Source: Pleurocapsales cyanobacterium LEGE 10410
Lineage (GTDB): Bacteria; Cyanobacteriota; Cyanobacteriia; Cyanobacteriales; Xenococcaceae
Direction: 5' to 3'
NCBI GenBank assembly: GCA_015207195.1
Contig: JADEXJ010000024.1
Location: forward strand, 1 to 53,242
Length of the DNA stretch: 53,242 bases
Below, piece after piece: positions 27,158-36,554 of this stretch. The notes under the pieces were generated by a model. It had not been told where the DNA came from. It saw only the letters and a list, made by a program, of their open reading frames with translations, and made no database searches. Position numbers and translations under genes: made by a program. Every line of letters starts with the position of its first letter. Positions within the stretch are counted from its first letter, which is position 1.

Positions 27158-27454
27158 TGTTGGTTTGTAAGTTGACTTATATAATAGCGCGATCGCACTT
27201 TTGGTTCTAGTACCGCTTCGCTCAAGTATCGAGTAGCCCTATCCTAAACAAAGGCTAGGGGGTCGCGCATCGCAGTAGCAATTTTACAAGATGTCCTAAC
27301 CTTTAGCTCGATTGCTATATTAGGTTGATGTCGATTGGTCTGAAGTTAAGAACGTAAATGAGTTACGAAAACACCTATACCTATAAAGGTATAAAGGTAT
27401 AAAGGTATAAAGGTATAAGACTATTAAACGTTGATACGATTGGACTATAGCTCA
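27158..27454. other. Divergent spacer with dispersed repeat and octamer array
   Basis: This spacer separates the MBL-fold gene and the helicase gene and must hold both promoters. It contains a piece of the ACCGCTTCGC dispersed repeat near 27211 and the octamer array at 27383-27418. No gene is seen. Confidence 0.5.
27383..27418 (+). repeat. Octamer tandem repeat (ATAAAGGT)x4.5
   Basis: Four exact copies plus a half copy of ATAAAGGT end 37 bp before the helicase ATG. Each unit contains a TATAAA-like -10 hexamer and an AAGG ribosome-binding-like core, so copy number could alter expression. Confidence 0.8.
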
Positions 27455-28765
27455 ATGACAAAACGTAGTGATATATCACTCAAACAACTAACAACTGCCC
27501 AACAAGAAACTCTAGATCGATTAAAATCATTCGTTGAGGGTAATGAAAGTTTTTTTCGCTTGAGTGGATACGCTGGATCTGGCAAGAGCTTTTTGATTTG
27601 TCATTTGATGGAGTGGTTGAGGAATCTCGAAGTGGCATTTGTCGCAGCAGCACCGACTAATAAAGCAGCCAAGAATTTAAAGCAGGTCGCTCTGACTACA
27701 GGAATCGACATTGAGGTTAAAACCGTCGCTCAACTGCTCGGTCAACAGCCAGAGATTAACGAAGAGACAGGATTAGAAGAATTTACCGCCAACAACGATG
27801 CTCAATTTGATGAGTATGAGGTAATTATCATTGATGAATTTTCGATGATTAACCGTAGTAACTTTGATGCCATAGTCGATGCTGTTGCTATGACCATCGA
27901 TACCAAGGTTATATTTGTGGGAGATTCGGCACAATTACCCCCAGTTAAAGAAGATAATTCAATAGTCGCCATCTCTGAATATATTGACCGTACGGCTACT
28001 TTAAACGAGATTGTCCGCTATGAGGGAGAAATAGCAGTAGTAGCCGAAAAAATCAGAACCTTCGATAAGTATCAGAAAATTCTTTACCCTTTTCAAAGCA
28101 GCGAAGACCAAACAATTACCTGTCAGCCGAGAAAGGAATGGTTGGAGACGGTAACGGAATACTTCGGGAGCGATCGCGCATTGTCCAATCCCGATTATGC
28201 CAGATTGTTAGTTTGGAGAAACAAGACTGCTGCTGCTGCTAATAAATTCGTGCGATCGCGTTTGTGGGGTAAAGATGCGCCTCCTTACGTACCTGGAGAT
28301 AGATTAATTGCCAAAAAGCCTGTATTTCGTCCTCGTCCTGGCAAAAAGGGGAAAAATAAATGGGGAATTTTAATTAATAATTCCGAAGAATGTACCGTTA
28401 CCGAACCGCCTTTACTCAAACAGCTTACCTTTGATCGAGAGATATATACTTGTTTTTCCTTGCCAGTAATAACAGATAGGGGAACTCCATTTGACCTTTC
28501 TATTTTGACAGTTGAAAGCGAACAGTTTAGAACTGAAAAAATTAAGTACTACGTAGAGAAAAAGCAGTGGAATCGATATTTTGACTTATCTAAAATGTTT
28601 GATGATGTGACCTACGCTTATGCTTTGACGGTACATAAAGCTCAAGGTTCTAGTATCGATTATGTTTTTTTGGATACGGAAGATATGAAGTATTGCCCAG
28701 AGCTTCAGAAAATGCTCTACACCGCTCTGACTCGGACTAAAATTAAAGCTTTCATTCCTGTCTGA
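27455..28765 (+). CDS. SF1B helicase, Dda/RecD2-like
   Basis: A helicase of about 436 residues, similar in size to phage Dda. Motifs: Walker A GYAGSGKSF, motif Ia AAAPTNKAAKNL, Walker B VIIIDEFSM, motif III VFVGDSAQLPPV, and the C-terminal UvrD_C2-type motif YALTVHKAQGSSIDYVFLD followed by YTALTRTK. It should be a 5'-3' DNA helicase working in replication or repair. No phage genes surround it. A TTG start at 27431 is possible in the same frame, but ATG 27455 begins a normal N-terminus (MTKRSDISLKQLT). An octamer repeat lies just upstream. Confidence 0.88.
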   Translation: MTKRSDISLKQLTTAQQETLDRLKSFVEGNESFFRLSGYAGSGKSFLICHLMEWLRNLEVAFVAAAPTNKAAKNLKQVALTTGIDIEVKTVAQLLGQQPEINEETGLEEFTANNDAQFDEYEVIIIDEFSMINRSNFDAIVDAVAMTIDTKVIFVGDSAQLPPVKEDNSIVAISEYIDRTATLNEIVRYEGEIAVVAEKIRTFDKYQKILYPFQSSEDQTITCQPRKEWLETVTEYFGSDRALSNPDYARLLVWRNKTAAAANKFVRSRLWGKDAPPYVPGDRLIAKKPVFRPRPGKKGKNKWGILINNSEECTVTEPPLLKQLTFDREIYTCFSLPVITDRGTPFDLSILTVESEQFRTEKIKYYVEKKQWNRYFDLSKMFDDVTYAYALTVHKAQGSSIDYVFLDTEDMKYCPELQKMLYTALTRTKIKAFIPV

Positions 28766-28811
28766 TATCAGGTTCGGATGAACAGTTAAAGTAAAAGGGG
28801 TAAAGTAGCAA

Positions 28812-28890
28812 GTCCTAAAGGATTCCTAAAGGATACACCTGCGGACGACACGAAGTTAGTGCTTTAGCATAACCGCTTCGCATTTATCCT
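28812..28890. repeat. Dispersed repeat related to GCGAAGCGG family
   Basis: Short direct repeats of CCTAAAGGAT followed by ACCGCTTCGCAT. It lies between the convergent helicase and ABM-like genes. Confidence 0.5.
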
Positions 28891-28916
28891 CGAATGGGGA
28901 TTTTGACGACAGAAGC

Positions 28917-29258
28917 TTACTCAATGCGATCGCTTTGCTGTTTGATATCTATTTCACTACAGACCTCATAAAATGAAGTATCTGGTGCTGTGGAAAATAA
29001 AGGAGACATCTCTTGCAGAATTGCTTTATATGCTTCAGTTTGATTGTCTTGCATATCGTCAATTTTTTCCCACATGATTATGGCAATCCCTTCATCTGTT
29101 CCTGGTTTTTGTAGTAAATATGCTCCTTGAAAACCCTTACTATAGGTAGAAACAGCTTTTTCATATAACTTTTGCGCTTTGACGAATTGACCTGGCTTAA
29201 ATTTACCGATAGCGACGTAGGCATATTTATGCTTGAGGAAATCAAGAAATTCTGACAT
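28917..29258 (-). CDS. ABM-like (dimeric alpha/beta barrel) small protein
   Basis: A 113-residue soluble protein. The pattern YVAIGKFKPGQF, KAQKLYEKAVSTYSKGFQGAYLL, EGIAIIMWEKIDDM resembles antibiotic-biosynthesis-monooxygenase-like ferredoxin-fold dimers, which bind small molecules or heme. The catalytic function cannot be assigned. A GGTGAAG ribosome-binding site precedes the ATG. The gene stands alone, on the same strand as the kinase gene 300 bp upstream. Confidence 0.55.
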   Translation of the reverse strand: MSEFLDFLKHKYAYVAIGKFKPGQFVKAQKLYEKAVSTYSKGFQGAYLLQKPGTDEGIAIIMWEKIDDMQDNQTEAYKAILQEMSPLFSTAPDTSFYEVCSEIDIKQQSDRIE

Positions 29259-29558
29259 GAGGCTTCACCTCTAAATTATGAGCTTTTAGTTGTTACTAAC
29301 TAGAAATTCAGTTTTCTGATAATTAGTGACACTCTATACCTACAATTAACTCTCTTAATCGGTAATTTACAAGATATTTAAACAGTTTTTTAATCATCTA
29401 CATCAATTTTAATAAGAGTGCGATCGCCCTCCTGTCATTCCTTATAGCGATACCTGACCCTGTATGATGTTTAGCCTCATAACTTCTTCAAAAGCTTAGG
29501 ACATCTTAAATAGGAGTCTTTTGTAGTCAATCGTTTCTTCATCCGAACCTGAGATAAC
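29259..29558. other. Intergenic, no gene seen
   Basis: A 300-bp AT-rich spacer with one HIP1 octamer. I see no hairpin, coding frame or clear promoter. Confidence 0.4.
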
Positions 29559-30905
29559 TCATATATTCAAGTAGTCTCTAATTTCTTGTGCCAACCAAGC
29601 TGCTTCGTTTTGTTTCAATGCGCCTCCCAAATTATAAATGCGATCGCGCCCCCGTAACGCCACCTGAAAGATCGAACCCGTACGCTGCACGAAAACATCC
29701 TCTATCTGCTCATTAGGGCATATTTCACCTGAGTGTTTTAAGCCAAAAATTTTACTGCTGATCTTGGCTGCATTTTTATCAAGATAAACTTCTGTTTTTG
29801 AACCTACCAACAAAAAAACTTTGGTTACGATCAACAGAAAAAATACCGAAGATAAGCCAGGGATAATTACAGAAAAACTGAAAGCAAAGAAAAACATCAC
29901 CAAATAGCTGAGTAATCCACCACAGCCATTATTAAAAATCTCATCAACTCGATCTAGTCCTCCTGGGGGGATTTGAATTTCTAGCTGTCCCTGATATTTT
30001 GTTAGCTTGATTAGAGTAGGAATTCTAAGAGACTTAAGTTTCTTCCTTACTGGTTGTCGGCTAAATTGAGAATTGTTTCGGGGATGATAGATAAATGACC
30101 CAGAGTTTAAGGCTTCTTTGGCTTCGAGCGCCTGTTTAAAACGTTTCTCAATGGTCAATTCGGTAATTTTTTCCAGCCAATCAACCAGATTAGATTGTAG
30201 GTTGACGCGATCGCGAAACTGAATCCGCGAGTCTTTTTGTGGTAAATCCGCAGGAGAACGCCCCGTCAAAAGATGAATCAAAGTCGCGCCCAAAGCATAT
30301 AAATCGGAAGCCTCAATTGCTCTGCCCCAAAATTGCTCTAGGGGTGCATAACCTACCGTACCCACCACGGTAAAGGTAACTCCTGTCATAGCAGCTTGTC
30401 CTTGAACTGCACCAAAATCAATTAGGTAAATGCGATCGTCCTCGCCCAAAATTAGATTACTCGGCTTGATATCTCGATGTAAAACTGAGGGGTTAAGCTG
30501 GTGCAGATAAATTAGAATGTCTAGCGTTTCTTCGGCGATGCTGCGAATTTTCTCTTCACTAAAGCGTTGATTTTGTTCTAAAGATTCTTGTAGTGATAAC
30601 CCAGGAATATACTGCTGTACTAGAGCAAACCAAGGAACGCCACCGCCCACTTCTTTGTCTAGGTCAAAATAATCATAATACTGAGGAATACGGGGATGAT
30701 TGAGGGCTTTTAAGGTTTGTGCTTCCCTCTCAAATAGCTTTAGCTCTTCCCAGCGCATTTGAGGATTAAACGCCAGCAATTTAATTACAACCGATCGCTC
30801 ACTCGTCAAGTCATTTGCCAACCAAGTCTGATGTCCCGTTGCAGTACGCCCCAATCGCTTTTGCAGTTGATATTTAGATAGTACTTGCTGCTCTTGAAAT
30901 ACCAT
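29559..30905 (-). CDS. Ser/Thr protein kinase with membrane segment
   Basis: A 448-residue Hanks-type kinase. The glycine loop is degenerate (LGRTATGHQTW), but catalytic residues are intact: K42 (VVIKLL), E60, D145 in HRDIKPSN, D163 in DFG, and the activation-end GTVGYAPLEQF. The kinase domain ends at about residue 275. A linker is followed by a strongly hydrophobic stretch at about 330-372 and then a C-terminal cytoplasmic-like domain of about 75 residues (KTEVYLDKNAAKISS). The N-terminus has no signal, so the kinase is cytoplasmic. Target unknown. This type is common in cyanobacteria. Confidence 0.88.
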   Translation of the reverse strand: MVFQEQQVLSKYQLQKRLGRTATGHQTWLANDLTSERSVVIKLLAFNPQMRWEELKLFEREAQTLKALNHPRIPQYYDYFDLDKEVGGGVPWFALVQQYIPGLSLQESLEQNQRFSEEKIRSIAEETLDILIYLHQLNPSVLHRDIKPSNLILGEDDRIYLIDFGAVQGQAAMTGVTFTVVGTVGYAPLEQFWGRAIEASDLYALGATLIHLLTGRSPADLPQKDSRIQFRDRVNLQSNLVDWLEKITELTIEKRFKQALEAKEALNSGSFIYHPRNNSQFSRQPVRKKLKSLRIPTLIKLTKYQGQLEIQIPPGGLDRVDEIFNNGCGGLLSYLVMFFFAFSFSVIIPGLSSVFFLLIVTKVFLLVGSKTEVYLDKNAAKISSKIFGLKHSGEICPNEQIEDVFVQRTGSIFQVALRGRDRIYNLGGALKQNEAAWLAQEIRDYLNI

Positions 30906-31244
30906 GCGATCGCCTGTTTAAAGTTAGTGAGCAATATCTAGATTATGCTCGATTGAATTGCCATATTTATTTAGTCTGAACTTTTTCGGTCTGGGTTGAC
31001 AACTCTGAATAGAAGTTTTAAATATTTCTTATTCAATCAGTTGAGTGTCTCTATGACTAACAAATTTACCATCTCAAGTTGGCGGTGTCGTCTTCTAAGT
31101 AGCAAAGCAGAAATTATGGAATACGAACAAGCTTTCCAACTTAACTCTTTGGGTTAATTGATGGCGATCGCATCTGGGCTTAAAGCACGAACTCCGAACC
31201 TTCACAACTTTCTCAAACTTATATCTTATAAACAACTATAGGGA

Positions 31245-31419
31245 TAAGTAGGTGGGGGTAATTAAATAGAAGATAATTAGTCAGCTTGGGGAGATAGGGA
31301 GATAGGGAGATAGGGAGATAGGGAGATAGGGAGATAGGGAGATAGGGAGATAGGGAGATAGGGAGATAGGGAAGAAATAAGATGTTTAGGTGTTATAAAT
31401 TATTGTGCCTACCTACTTA
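31245..31419. mobile_element. TIR element with GGGAGATA minisatellite, copy 1
   Basis: Ends TAAGTAGGT (31245-31253) and ACCTACTTA (31411-31419) are inverted repeats. Inside, about ten tandem copies of the octamer GGGAGATA (about 31289-31371) are followed by a conserved segment of about 45 bp (AAGAAATAAGATGTTT to ATAAATTATTGTGCC). The conserved segment and right end recur at 34566-34659, and the whole structure recurs inverted at 45851-45987. Confidence 0.7.
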
Positions 31420-31473
31420 ATAAATCAATTTATTGAATTAGCTTTAACCCTAATAACCACTAACCACTAACCA

Positions 31474-31521
31474 TATGCGAAGCGGTTCCTACGGGATTCC
31501 TAAAGGATACCGCTTCGCATA
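31474..31521. repeat. Long hairpin of the GCGAAGCGG repeat family
   Basis: ATGCGAAGCGGT (31475-31486) pairs perfectly with ACCGCTTCGCAT (31509-31520), extended by one T-A pair, around a 22-base loop containing GGGATTCC and AAAGGAT. It is the cleanest copy of a family scattered through the window. Confidence 0.75.
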
Positions 31522-31606
31522 ACCGTTAACGAAGTGTACCCTATAGGGAAACATATATCCTTTAGGTCTAACAACAAGCTAGTCAACCATAAGGAAATTA
31601 ATTGGA

Positions 31607-32188
31607 ATGACTGAGGTGAGTCAAATGTTGCGTCATATCTTACACGATCTTGAATGGGGCATTACTTTGGTAATAGCAACCCTAATTTTATACTTAATTA
31701 TTGCCCTGCTCACTATTGAGCCTGTCATTGCCACAATTACCGAGACTGAGATTGCACCAGGACAAAAACACAGTCGTTCAGAACAGGTATTGACTGATGA
31801 TGCAGGACATAAATGGGAAGTAATGTTTTTTACTGAAGTTGATTCCCCTGAAGTTACGTCTCTAAACCTGCGGTTATCTGGTCTTTGTAGCTCTGCCAAT
31901 ATTCAATCACAAAAACCTTTAATAATCAGCACCTTGAATGAACGTTATGCAGCAACTGATATATTTTTTGAAAATCCACCATTACCTAGCATCGGGCAAT
32001 ACAACCTCAAAAATATTTTTCCTCGGCTAGCTACGACCGATTTGATGCTGGAAATTCCTTTGGAAGACGATCCTCCCGTGCATTTACACATACCCACCGA
32101 GTTAGTTCAAGAATGGCAACAGGTATCCAACAAAAATTATTATTCCCCACTACCCAAGCTGCCCTACACTTTTGAATTTATGTGCTAA
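31607..32188 (+). CDS. Hypothetical membrane-anchored protein
   Basis: A 193-residue protein of unknown family. An N-terminal hydrophobic segment (about 17-38) should anchor it; the remaining 155 residues, rich in beta-strand-like sequence, would lie outside the cytoplasm. Two cysteines are present (LSGLCSSAN and the C-terminal FEFMC). A good AAGGA ribosome-binding site precedes ATG 31607. The SulP transporter gene follows after 238 bp on the same strand, but a link is not evident. Confidence 0.6.
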   Translation: MTEVSQMLRHILHDLEWGITLVIATLILYLIIALLTIEPVIATITETEIAPGQKHSRSEQVLTDDAGHKWEVMFFTEVDSPEVTSLNLRLSGLCSSANIQSQKPLIISTLNERYAATDIFFENPPLPSIGQYNLKNIFPRLATTDLMLEIPLEDDPPVHLHIPTELVQEWQQVSNKNYYSPLPKLPYTFEFMC

Positions 32189-32426
32189 AAATACCTGGAT
32201 TTATCTGTTCTGAGAAAAATGCATTAGAGGTAAAACAGCTATTACTGGGACTTGTCAAGGGGCGTTCTAATATCTGGTGGTCAGTTTAATTGATCTTTGT
32301 TCTATCTAGAAGGCGATCGCGTCATACGACCAGATTTTCCCATCTTCCGCTAATATTTCCCTGGTAAGATTTTTATTTAAATTAAATTAAGATAACTTTA
32401 TCATTAGATTAAGACGATCGCATCAC

Positions 32427-34121
32427 ATGACCAAAGCCAGGGATAATTCTTTTTCAGTTCAAGTACCAGGTTTAAGAAAACTTCTAGCTTACCGAGGTGA
32501 ATGGTTGCGGGGGGATATCTTGGCAGGTTTGACGGTGGCTGCCTATTTGATTCCGCAGTGTATGGCTTATGGAGAGTTGGCAGGAGTCGAACCCGTAGCG
32601 GGTTTATGGGCAATTTTACCGCCGATGATTATTTACGCCATCTTTGGTTCTTCGCCCCAGCTTTCGATCGGTCCAGAGTCTAGTACCGCAGTAATGACGG
32701 CAGCAGCGATCGCACCCTTGGCAGCAGCGAGAAGCGATAGTTATATTAGCCTGGCTGCTTTGCTAGCGATGATTATGGGAGTAGTTTGCATTGCGGGCTA
32801 TTTTGCTCGCTTGGGGTTTTTGGCTGACCTACTTTCTAAGCCAGTTTTGATTGGTTACATGGCGGGCATTGCCCTAATTATGATTGGAGGACAGTTGGGC
32901 AAGATTGCTAAGATTGAGATCGAAGCTAATGCTTTTTTTAGTCAGATTAGCGAATTCGTCGGTCAGCTACAGCTTGCCCATACTCCAACGCTAATTTTAG
33001 GCATTGCTGTCTTGGTTTTTTTGTTTGCTCTCCAGCATCGCTTTCCCAATGCACCTATACCCTTGATTGCTGTCCTACTATCTACGGTAGCAGTAGCGGT
33101 TTTCAATCTGGACAACCGTGGGGTGGCGGTAGTCGGAGAGATTCCCGCGGGTTTACCTCGGTTTGCTGTTCCCCAATTATCTTTTGGAGATATCAGTTCT
33201 TTGGTTGGTGCTGCGGTAGGAATTTCTCTTGTGGGCTATTCTGATAATGTTTTAACAGCTAGGGCATTTGCTAATCGCAACAACTATAAAATTGATGCCA
33301 ATCAAGAATTACTGGCGTTGGGTGTTGCTAATCTTGGCAATGGGTTGATGCAAGGCTTCCCCGTAAGCAGTAGTGGCAGTCGTACCGTGATTGGCGATTC
33401 TCTGGGGAGTAAAAGTCAATTGTTTTCCCTAGTGGCAATGGTAGCGGTAATTATCGTGCTGTTGTTTCTCCGCCCCATATTAGCACTGTTTCCCAAGGCT
33501 GCTTTAGGAGCAATTGTAATTTATGCTGCCACTAAGTTGATTGAAGTCTCAGAATTTATCAGACTCTATAGATTTCGTCGCAGTGAGTTTATGTTAGCCA
33601 TCGCCACCACGTTTGCCGTGTTAGCCACCAATATTTTAATTGGCGTAGGTATTGCAGTCAGTTTGTCTGTCATCGAACTATTTTCTAGAGTCGCTCGTCC
33701 TCACGATGCCGTGTTGGGGACAGTTCCCGATTTGGCAGGATTCCACGATATTGATGATTGGGAGGGTGCAACCACTATCCCAGGATTGGTCATCTATCGT
33801 TACGATGCACCTTTATGCTTTGCCAATGCAGAAAACTTTAAACAGCGATCGCTTGATGCGATTGCAGCCGAAATCAAACCTGTAGAATGGTTAATTTTAA
33901 ACATGGAAGCTAACGTGGAAATAGATATTACCGCGATCGATATGCTTTCAGAATTAAGAGATGAATTAGCAGCCAAAAACATTACCTTCGCTATGGCAAG
34001 AGTTAAACAAGATTTGTATTTAGAACTCGAACGGGCAGGATTTCTCAAAAACATTCAAGCCGAACATATTTATCCAACATTACGCACGGCGATCGCTGCT
34101 TTTAAACAACGGAAACTATAG
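32427..34121 (+). CDS. SulP-family anion transporter with STAS domain
   Basis: A 564-residue inner-membrane transporter. The SulP signature region is at the N-terminus (LAGLTVAAYLIPQCMAYG, AGVEPVAGLWAILPPMI, SIGPESSTAVMTAAAI), with about 12-14 hydrophobic segments to residue 430. A cytoplasmic STAS domain (about 445-560; EWLILNMEANVEIDITAIDML) ends the protein. SulP proteins carry sulfate, bicarbonate or other anions; cyanobacterial BicA is one branch, but the substrate cannot be assigned from sequence by eye. The ArsR regulator gene converges only 10 bp away. Confidence 0.9.
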   Translation: MTKARDNSFSVQVPGLRKLLAYRGEWLRGDILAGLTVAAYLIPQCMAYGELAGVEPVAGLWAILPPMIIYAIFGSSPQLSIGPESSTAVMTAAAIAPLAAARSDSYISLAALLAMIMGVVCIAGYFARLGFLADLLSKPVLIGYMAGIALIMIGGQLGKIAKIEIEANAFFSQISEFVGQLQLAHTPTLILGIAVLVFLFALQHRFPNAPIPLIAVLLSTVAVAVFNLDNRGVAVVGEIPAGLPRFAVPQLSFGDISSLVGAAVGISLVGYSDNVLTARAFANRNNYKIDANQELLALGVANLGNGLMQGFPVSSSGSRTVIGDSLGSKSQLFSLVAMVAVIIVLLFLRPILALFPKAALGAIVIYAATKLIEVSEFIRLYRFRRSEFMLAIATTFAVLATNILIGVGIAVSLSVIELFSRVARPHDAVLGTVPDLAGFHDIDDWEGATTIPGLVIYRYDAPLCFANAENFKQRSLDAIAAEIKPVEWLILNMEANVEIDITAIDMLSELRDELAAKNITFAMARVKQDLYLELERAGFLKNIQAEHIYPTLRTAIAAFKQRKL

Positions 34122-34131
34122 CTTATTTTGA

Positions 34132-34476
34132 TTATTTAGACTGAAAAGCTTTGAATTGCGCCAATTCTTTCGAGTCTGTTTGCAACTGTTCCACAAGGCG
34201 ATCGCATACTAGATCGCACAATTCAAAAATAGTTGGATCGCTAATCTGATAAAAAACGCTGATCCCTTGAGGTTGCCTTGTCACCATTCCCGCCTGGGTT
34301 AGTACTTTGAGATGTTTGGATACATTAGCCTGTCCTAATTGGGTAACTTCCATAATTTCGCTAACATTCTTACTGCCAGATTTAAGGCTGCACAAAATTT
34401 GTAGCCTACTAGTCTCGGAAAGTATTTTGAAATATTCAGCTACACGAGATAAGACTTGGGGTGATATTTGTAGCAT
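34132..34476 (-). CDS. ArsR-family winged-helix regulator
   Basis: A 114-residue ArsR/SmtB-type repressor: LSETSRLQILCSLKSG, recognition helix VTQLGQANVSKHLKVLTQAG, and wing GISVFYQI. Cysteines C29, C87 and C91 are present; the classical ELCVCD metal site is absent, so it may sense metal, sulfur or redox state through C87/C91. It ends 10 bp from the SulP stop in convergent orientation. Its own operator is probably in the 200 bp upstream of 34476. Confidence 0.85.
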   Translation of the reverse strand: MLQISPQVLSRVAEYFKILSETSRLQILCSLKSGSKNVSEIMEVTQLGQANVSKHLKVLTQAGMVTRQPQGISVFYQISDPTIFELCDLVCDRLVEQLQTDSKELAQFKAFQSK

Positions 34477-34565
34477 TTTGATTGGTAATTACAAATTAAT
34501 TATTATTTAAATAATATAACTATATGATTATATGATAATAAAAGCCCTACAGATTTTTTAAGAGG

Positions 34566-34659
34566 ATAGGGAGATGGGGAAATGGGGAGATGGGGAAATG
34601 GGGAGTTAGGAAAGAAATAAGATGTTTGGGTGTGATAAATTATTGTGCCTACCTACTTA
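34566..34659. mobile_element. TIR-minisatellite element, copy 2 (left end lost)
   Basis: A short degenerate array (GGGAGATG, GGGAAATG units) is followed by the same conserved segment and right end ACCTACTTA (34651-34659) as in copy 1. No TAAGTAGGT left end is found. It ends 16 bp before the next start codon, so it forms that gene's leader. Confidence 0.65.
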
Positions 34660-34675
34660 GTATAAGCTAACAAAC

Positions 34676-35020
34676 ATGAAATTAATATTTGTCTACAATG
34701 CCGATAGCGGTTTGGCAAACACGCTGATGGATATAGGTCATAAAGTCATAAGTCCTCAGACTTACGAATGTAATCTCTGCGATTTAACCTTTGGAGTATT
34801 CAAGGAACAAAAAAAGTGGAAGGAATTTAGAGAAAAATCTAATACAGAGATGGAGTTTCTACACAGAGACGAATTTGAGCAGAAATACGGGAAAAAATTT
34901 GACTATCCGTTGATTCTCAAACAAGACGACGAGTTAAGCGTCATGGTTTCTCAAGCAGAACTGAATCAAATTCAAACACTAGATGAATTGATCTCTAAAG
35001 TAGAAAGTCTAAAGACCTAA
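34676..35020 (+). CDS. Conserved hypothetical protein with CxxC
   Basis: A 114-residue soluble protein. It begins KLIFVYNADSGLANTLMDIGHK and has a CNLC pair (C-x2-C at about residues 33-36), with a charged C-terminal half. I recognise the style of a widespread uncharacterised family but no function. The two cysteines could bind metal or be redox-active. The 5' leader is formed by a copy of the TIR-minisatellite element, so its native promoter may be displaced or supplied by that element. Confidence 0.65.
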   Translation: MKLIFVYNADSGLANTLMDIGHKVISPQTYECNLCDLTFGVFKEQKKWKEFREKSNTEMEFLHRDEFEQKYGKKFDYPLILKQDDELSVMVSQAELNQIQTLDELISKVESLKT

Positions 35021-35204
35021 AGACTTATAGTACTTGGTATGATCTTCCTGAAAATACTAAAAGATACGGCGTTGGTGATTTATGTAATGACTTACAAAAT
35101 AATACTGTTCGTAGCTTTTAGCTCTTAGCTTTTGAAGATTGCATATTTTCAGTTGTATTGGTTTAGGTAGGTTTAGCATTACGCATTCACCAAGGCCAAA
35201 AATA

Positions 35205-35636
35205 CTAATTATTTTTGCTTGCAGAATTTTTAGTCAGTATTTCGGCGATCAGAATCGATAAATCTTCAAAGATGAATGGTTTTGAGAGATAACCGTCATA
35301 TCCTGCGGAAATAAGTTGGCGACGATCTTCTTCCTTGGCTGCTGCGGTAACGGCGATCGCTGAGATATAATCTACAGAACCTCTGTTGATAGATTTCAAT
35401 TGCTTGATTAGCCAGTAGCCATCTTCCTCAGGCATACATACGTCACTGATAATTAGTTCGGCAGGGAAGTTTTCTAATTTCTTTAACGCATCTTTGGCAC
35501 AACTAGCAGCCTGTACTTGGGCTTTTTTTTGCTTCAAAAACATTTCTAGTAAATCTCTCGAATCGAGAACATCATCGACAACTATCACGCGCAATCCTTC
35601 AATTAGTTTCCGAGACTGTTCTATCTGAACCTCCAT
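35205..35636 (-). CDS. Single-domain response regulator
   Basis: A 143-residue protein made of one receiver domain with a 14-residue N-terminal tail. The active site is complete: VDDVLDSRDL, LIISDVCMP, AIAVTA and LSKPF. No output domain. It is divergent from a second single-REC gene 292 bp away, and no histidine kinase is encoded beside either. Confidence 0.85.
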   Translation of the reverse strand: MEVQIEQSRKLIEGLRVIVVDDVLDSRDLLEMFLKQKKAQVQAASCAKDALKKLENFPAELIISDVCMPEEDGYWLIKQLKSINRGSVDYISAIAVTAAAKEEDRRQLISAGYDGYLSKPFIFEDLSILIAEILTKNSASKNN

Positions 35637-35928
35637 CCACCCTTGCCTCCAGCTAACTGCAAAATACCAATATAATTTTAATACAATTTTTAAATTCTAG
35701 TCCCAGACCTATTTGTCTATTCTCAAGATAGATTGTTCCATATACTAGGATTAATTTTGTTGGCTTTAATTTTTATTTAAGATTTAAATATTTCGGTTTC
35801 TCTTCTCGAAGGTTTATTTAGGTTAGAAAGCTTTTTTTCTCTATTACATCATTTGATAGACATATCGCTACACAACAATTTTGTAACATATAGCATGGAA
35901 TCATAAAAACAGCTAGAGAAAATGAGTA

Positions 35929-36342
35929 ATGAACATATTAGAAAAAACCAGTCAAGAGCATATTTTAGTAGTAGATGATTGTATAGATAATTTGTATTTG
36001 ATGCAGTTTATTTTAGAAAATGAAGGCTATCAAGTTATGGTAGCAGTCAACGGAGAAGAGGCGCTCGATAAGATTCATAGGTGTCAGCCAGATTTGGTGT
36101 TGCTGGACATGATGATGCCACGAATGAACGGATATGAGGTGGTTAATCGATTACGGGAAGATAGTAATTTTTCTTTGATTCCTGTGTTTTTGGTAACGGC
36201 TGATACATATGTTAGTCAAAGTGCTGCGATCGCAGCAGGAGCTGATGGCTTACTTTATAAACCGATTAATATTGAACAATTACTGTTCGAGGTGGCAAAA
36301 ATATTAGCAAACAAGCAAGCTTCTTTCTACAGCCAGGATTAG
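35929..36342 (+). CDS. Single-domain response regulator
   Basis: A 137-residue lone receiver domain: VVDDCIDNLYLM, LVLLDMMMP, VFLVTAD and LYKPI give the full phosphorylation site. The start ATG at 35929 is preceded by GAGAAAATGAG, with a GAG core as ribosome-binding site. Kinase partner unknown. Confidence 0.85.
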   Translation: MNILEKTSQEHILVVDDCIDNLYLMQFILENEGYQVMVAVNGEEALDKIHRCQPDLVLLDMMMPRMNGYEVVNRLREDSNFSLIPVFLVTADTYVSQSAAIAAGADGLLYKPINIEQLLFEVAKILANKQASFYSQD

Positions 36343-36554
36343 CATTAATTGTATTTTATTTTGTCACTTATAAAATTGTAAATATAAAGTCTTAAAAGTC
36401 TTAAAAGCAAACTGAGCGGATTATTAATCTGTGTCAGGAACCAAAATTTCTAGCCGAGAACAAAATTAAGACTCAAAGGTGTGAAATTGCTTGAGTTATC
36501 CATTAGCAAAAAAATTAAATAAAAAATCAAAATATAGCTCGAAGATCATCAGAT

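Larger units (their letters stand above)
30906..31606. other. Repeat-rich intergenic region
   Basis: A 700-bp spacer. It holds a 34-codon ATG frame at 31053-31157 that I do not accept as a gene, the TIR-minisatellite element at 31245-31419 and the long hairpin repeat at 31474-31521. An AAGGA ribosome-binding site for the next gene lies at about 31591. Confidence 0.6.

Noticed and set aside
27455-28765. Prophage around the Dda-like helicase
   Set aside because: No phage structural, integrase or lysis genes flank it; SF1B helicases of this size also occur as ordinary chromosomal genes.
31053-31157. Small 34-codon frame with an ATG start
   Set aside because: No convincing ribosome-binding site, no domain, and it lies in a repeat-rich spacer.
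31289-31371. Regular short repeats resembling a CRISPR array
   Set aside because: Units are contiguous octamers without spacers, and no cas genes are present. The same holds for the arrays at 45900-45980 and 48271-48437.
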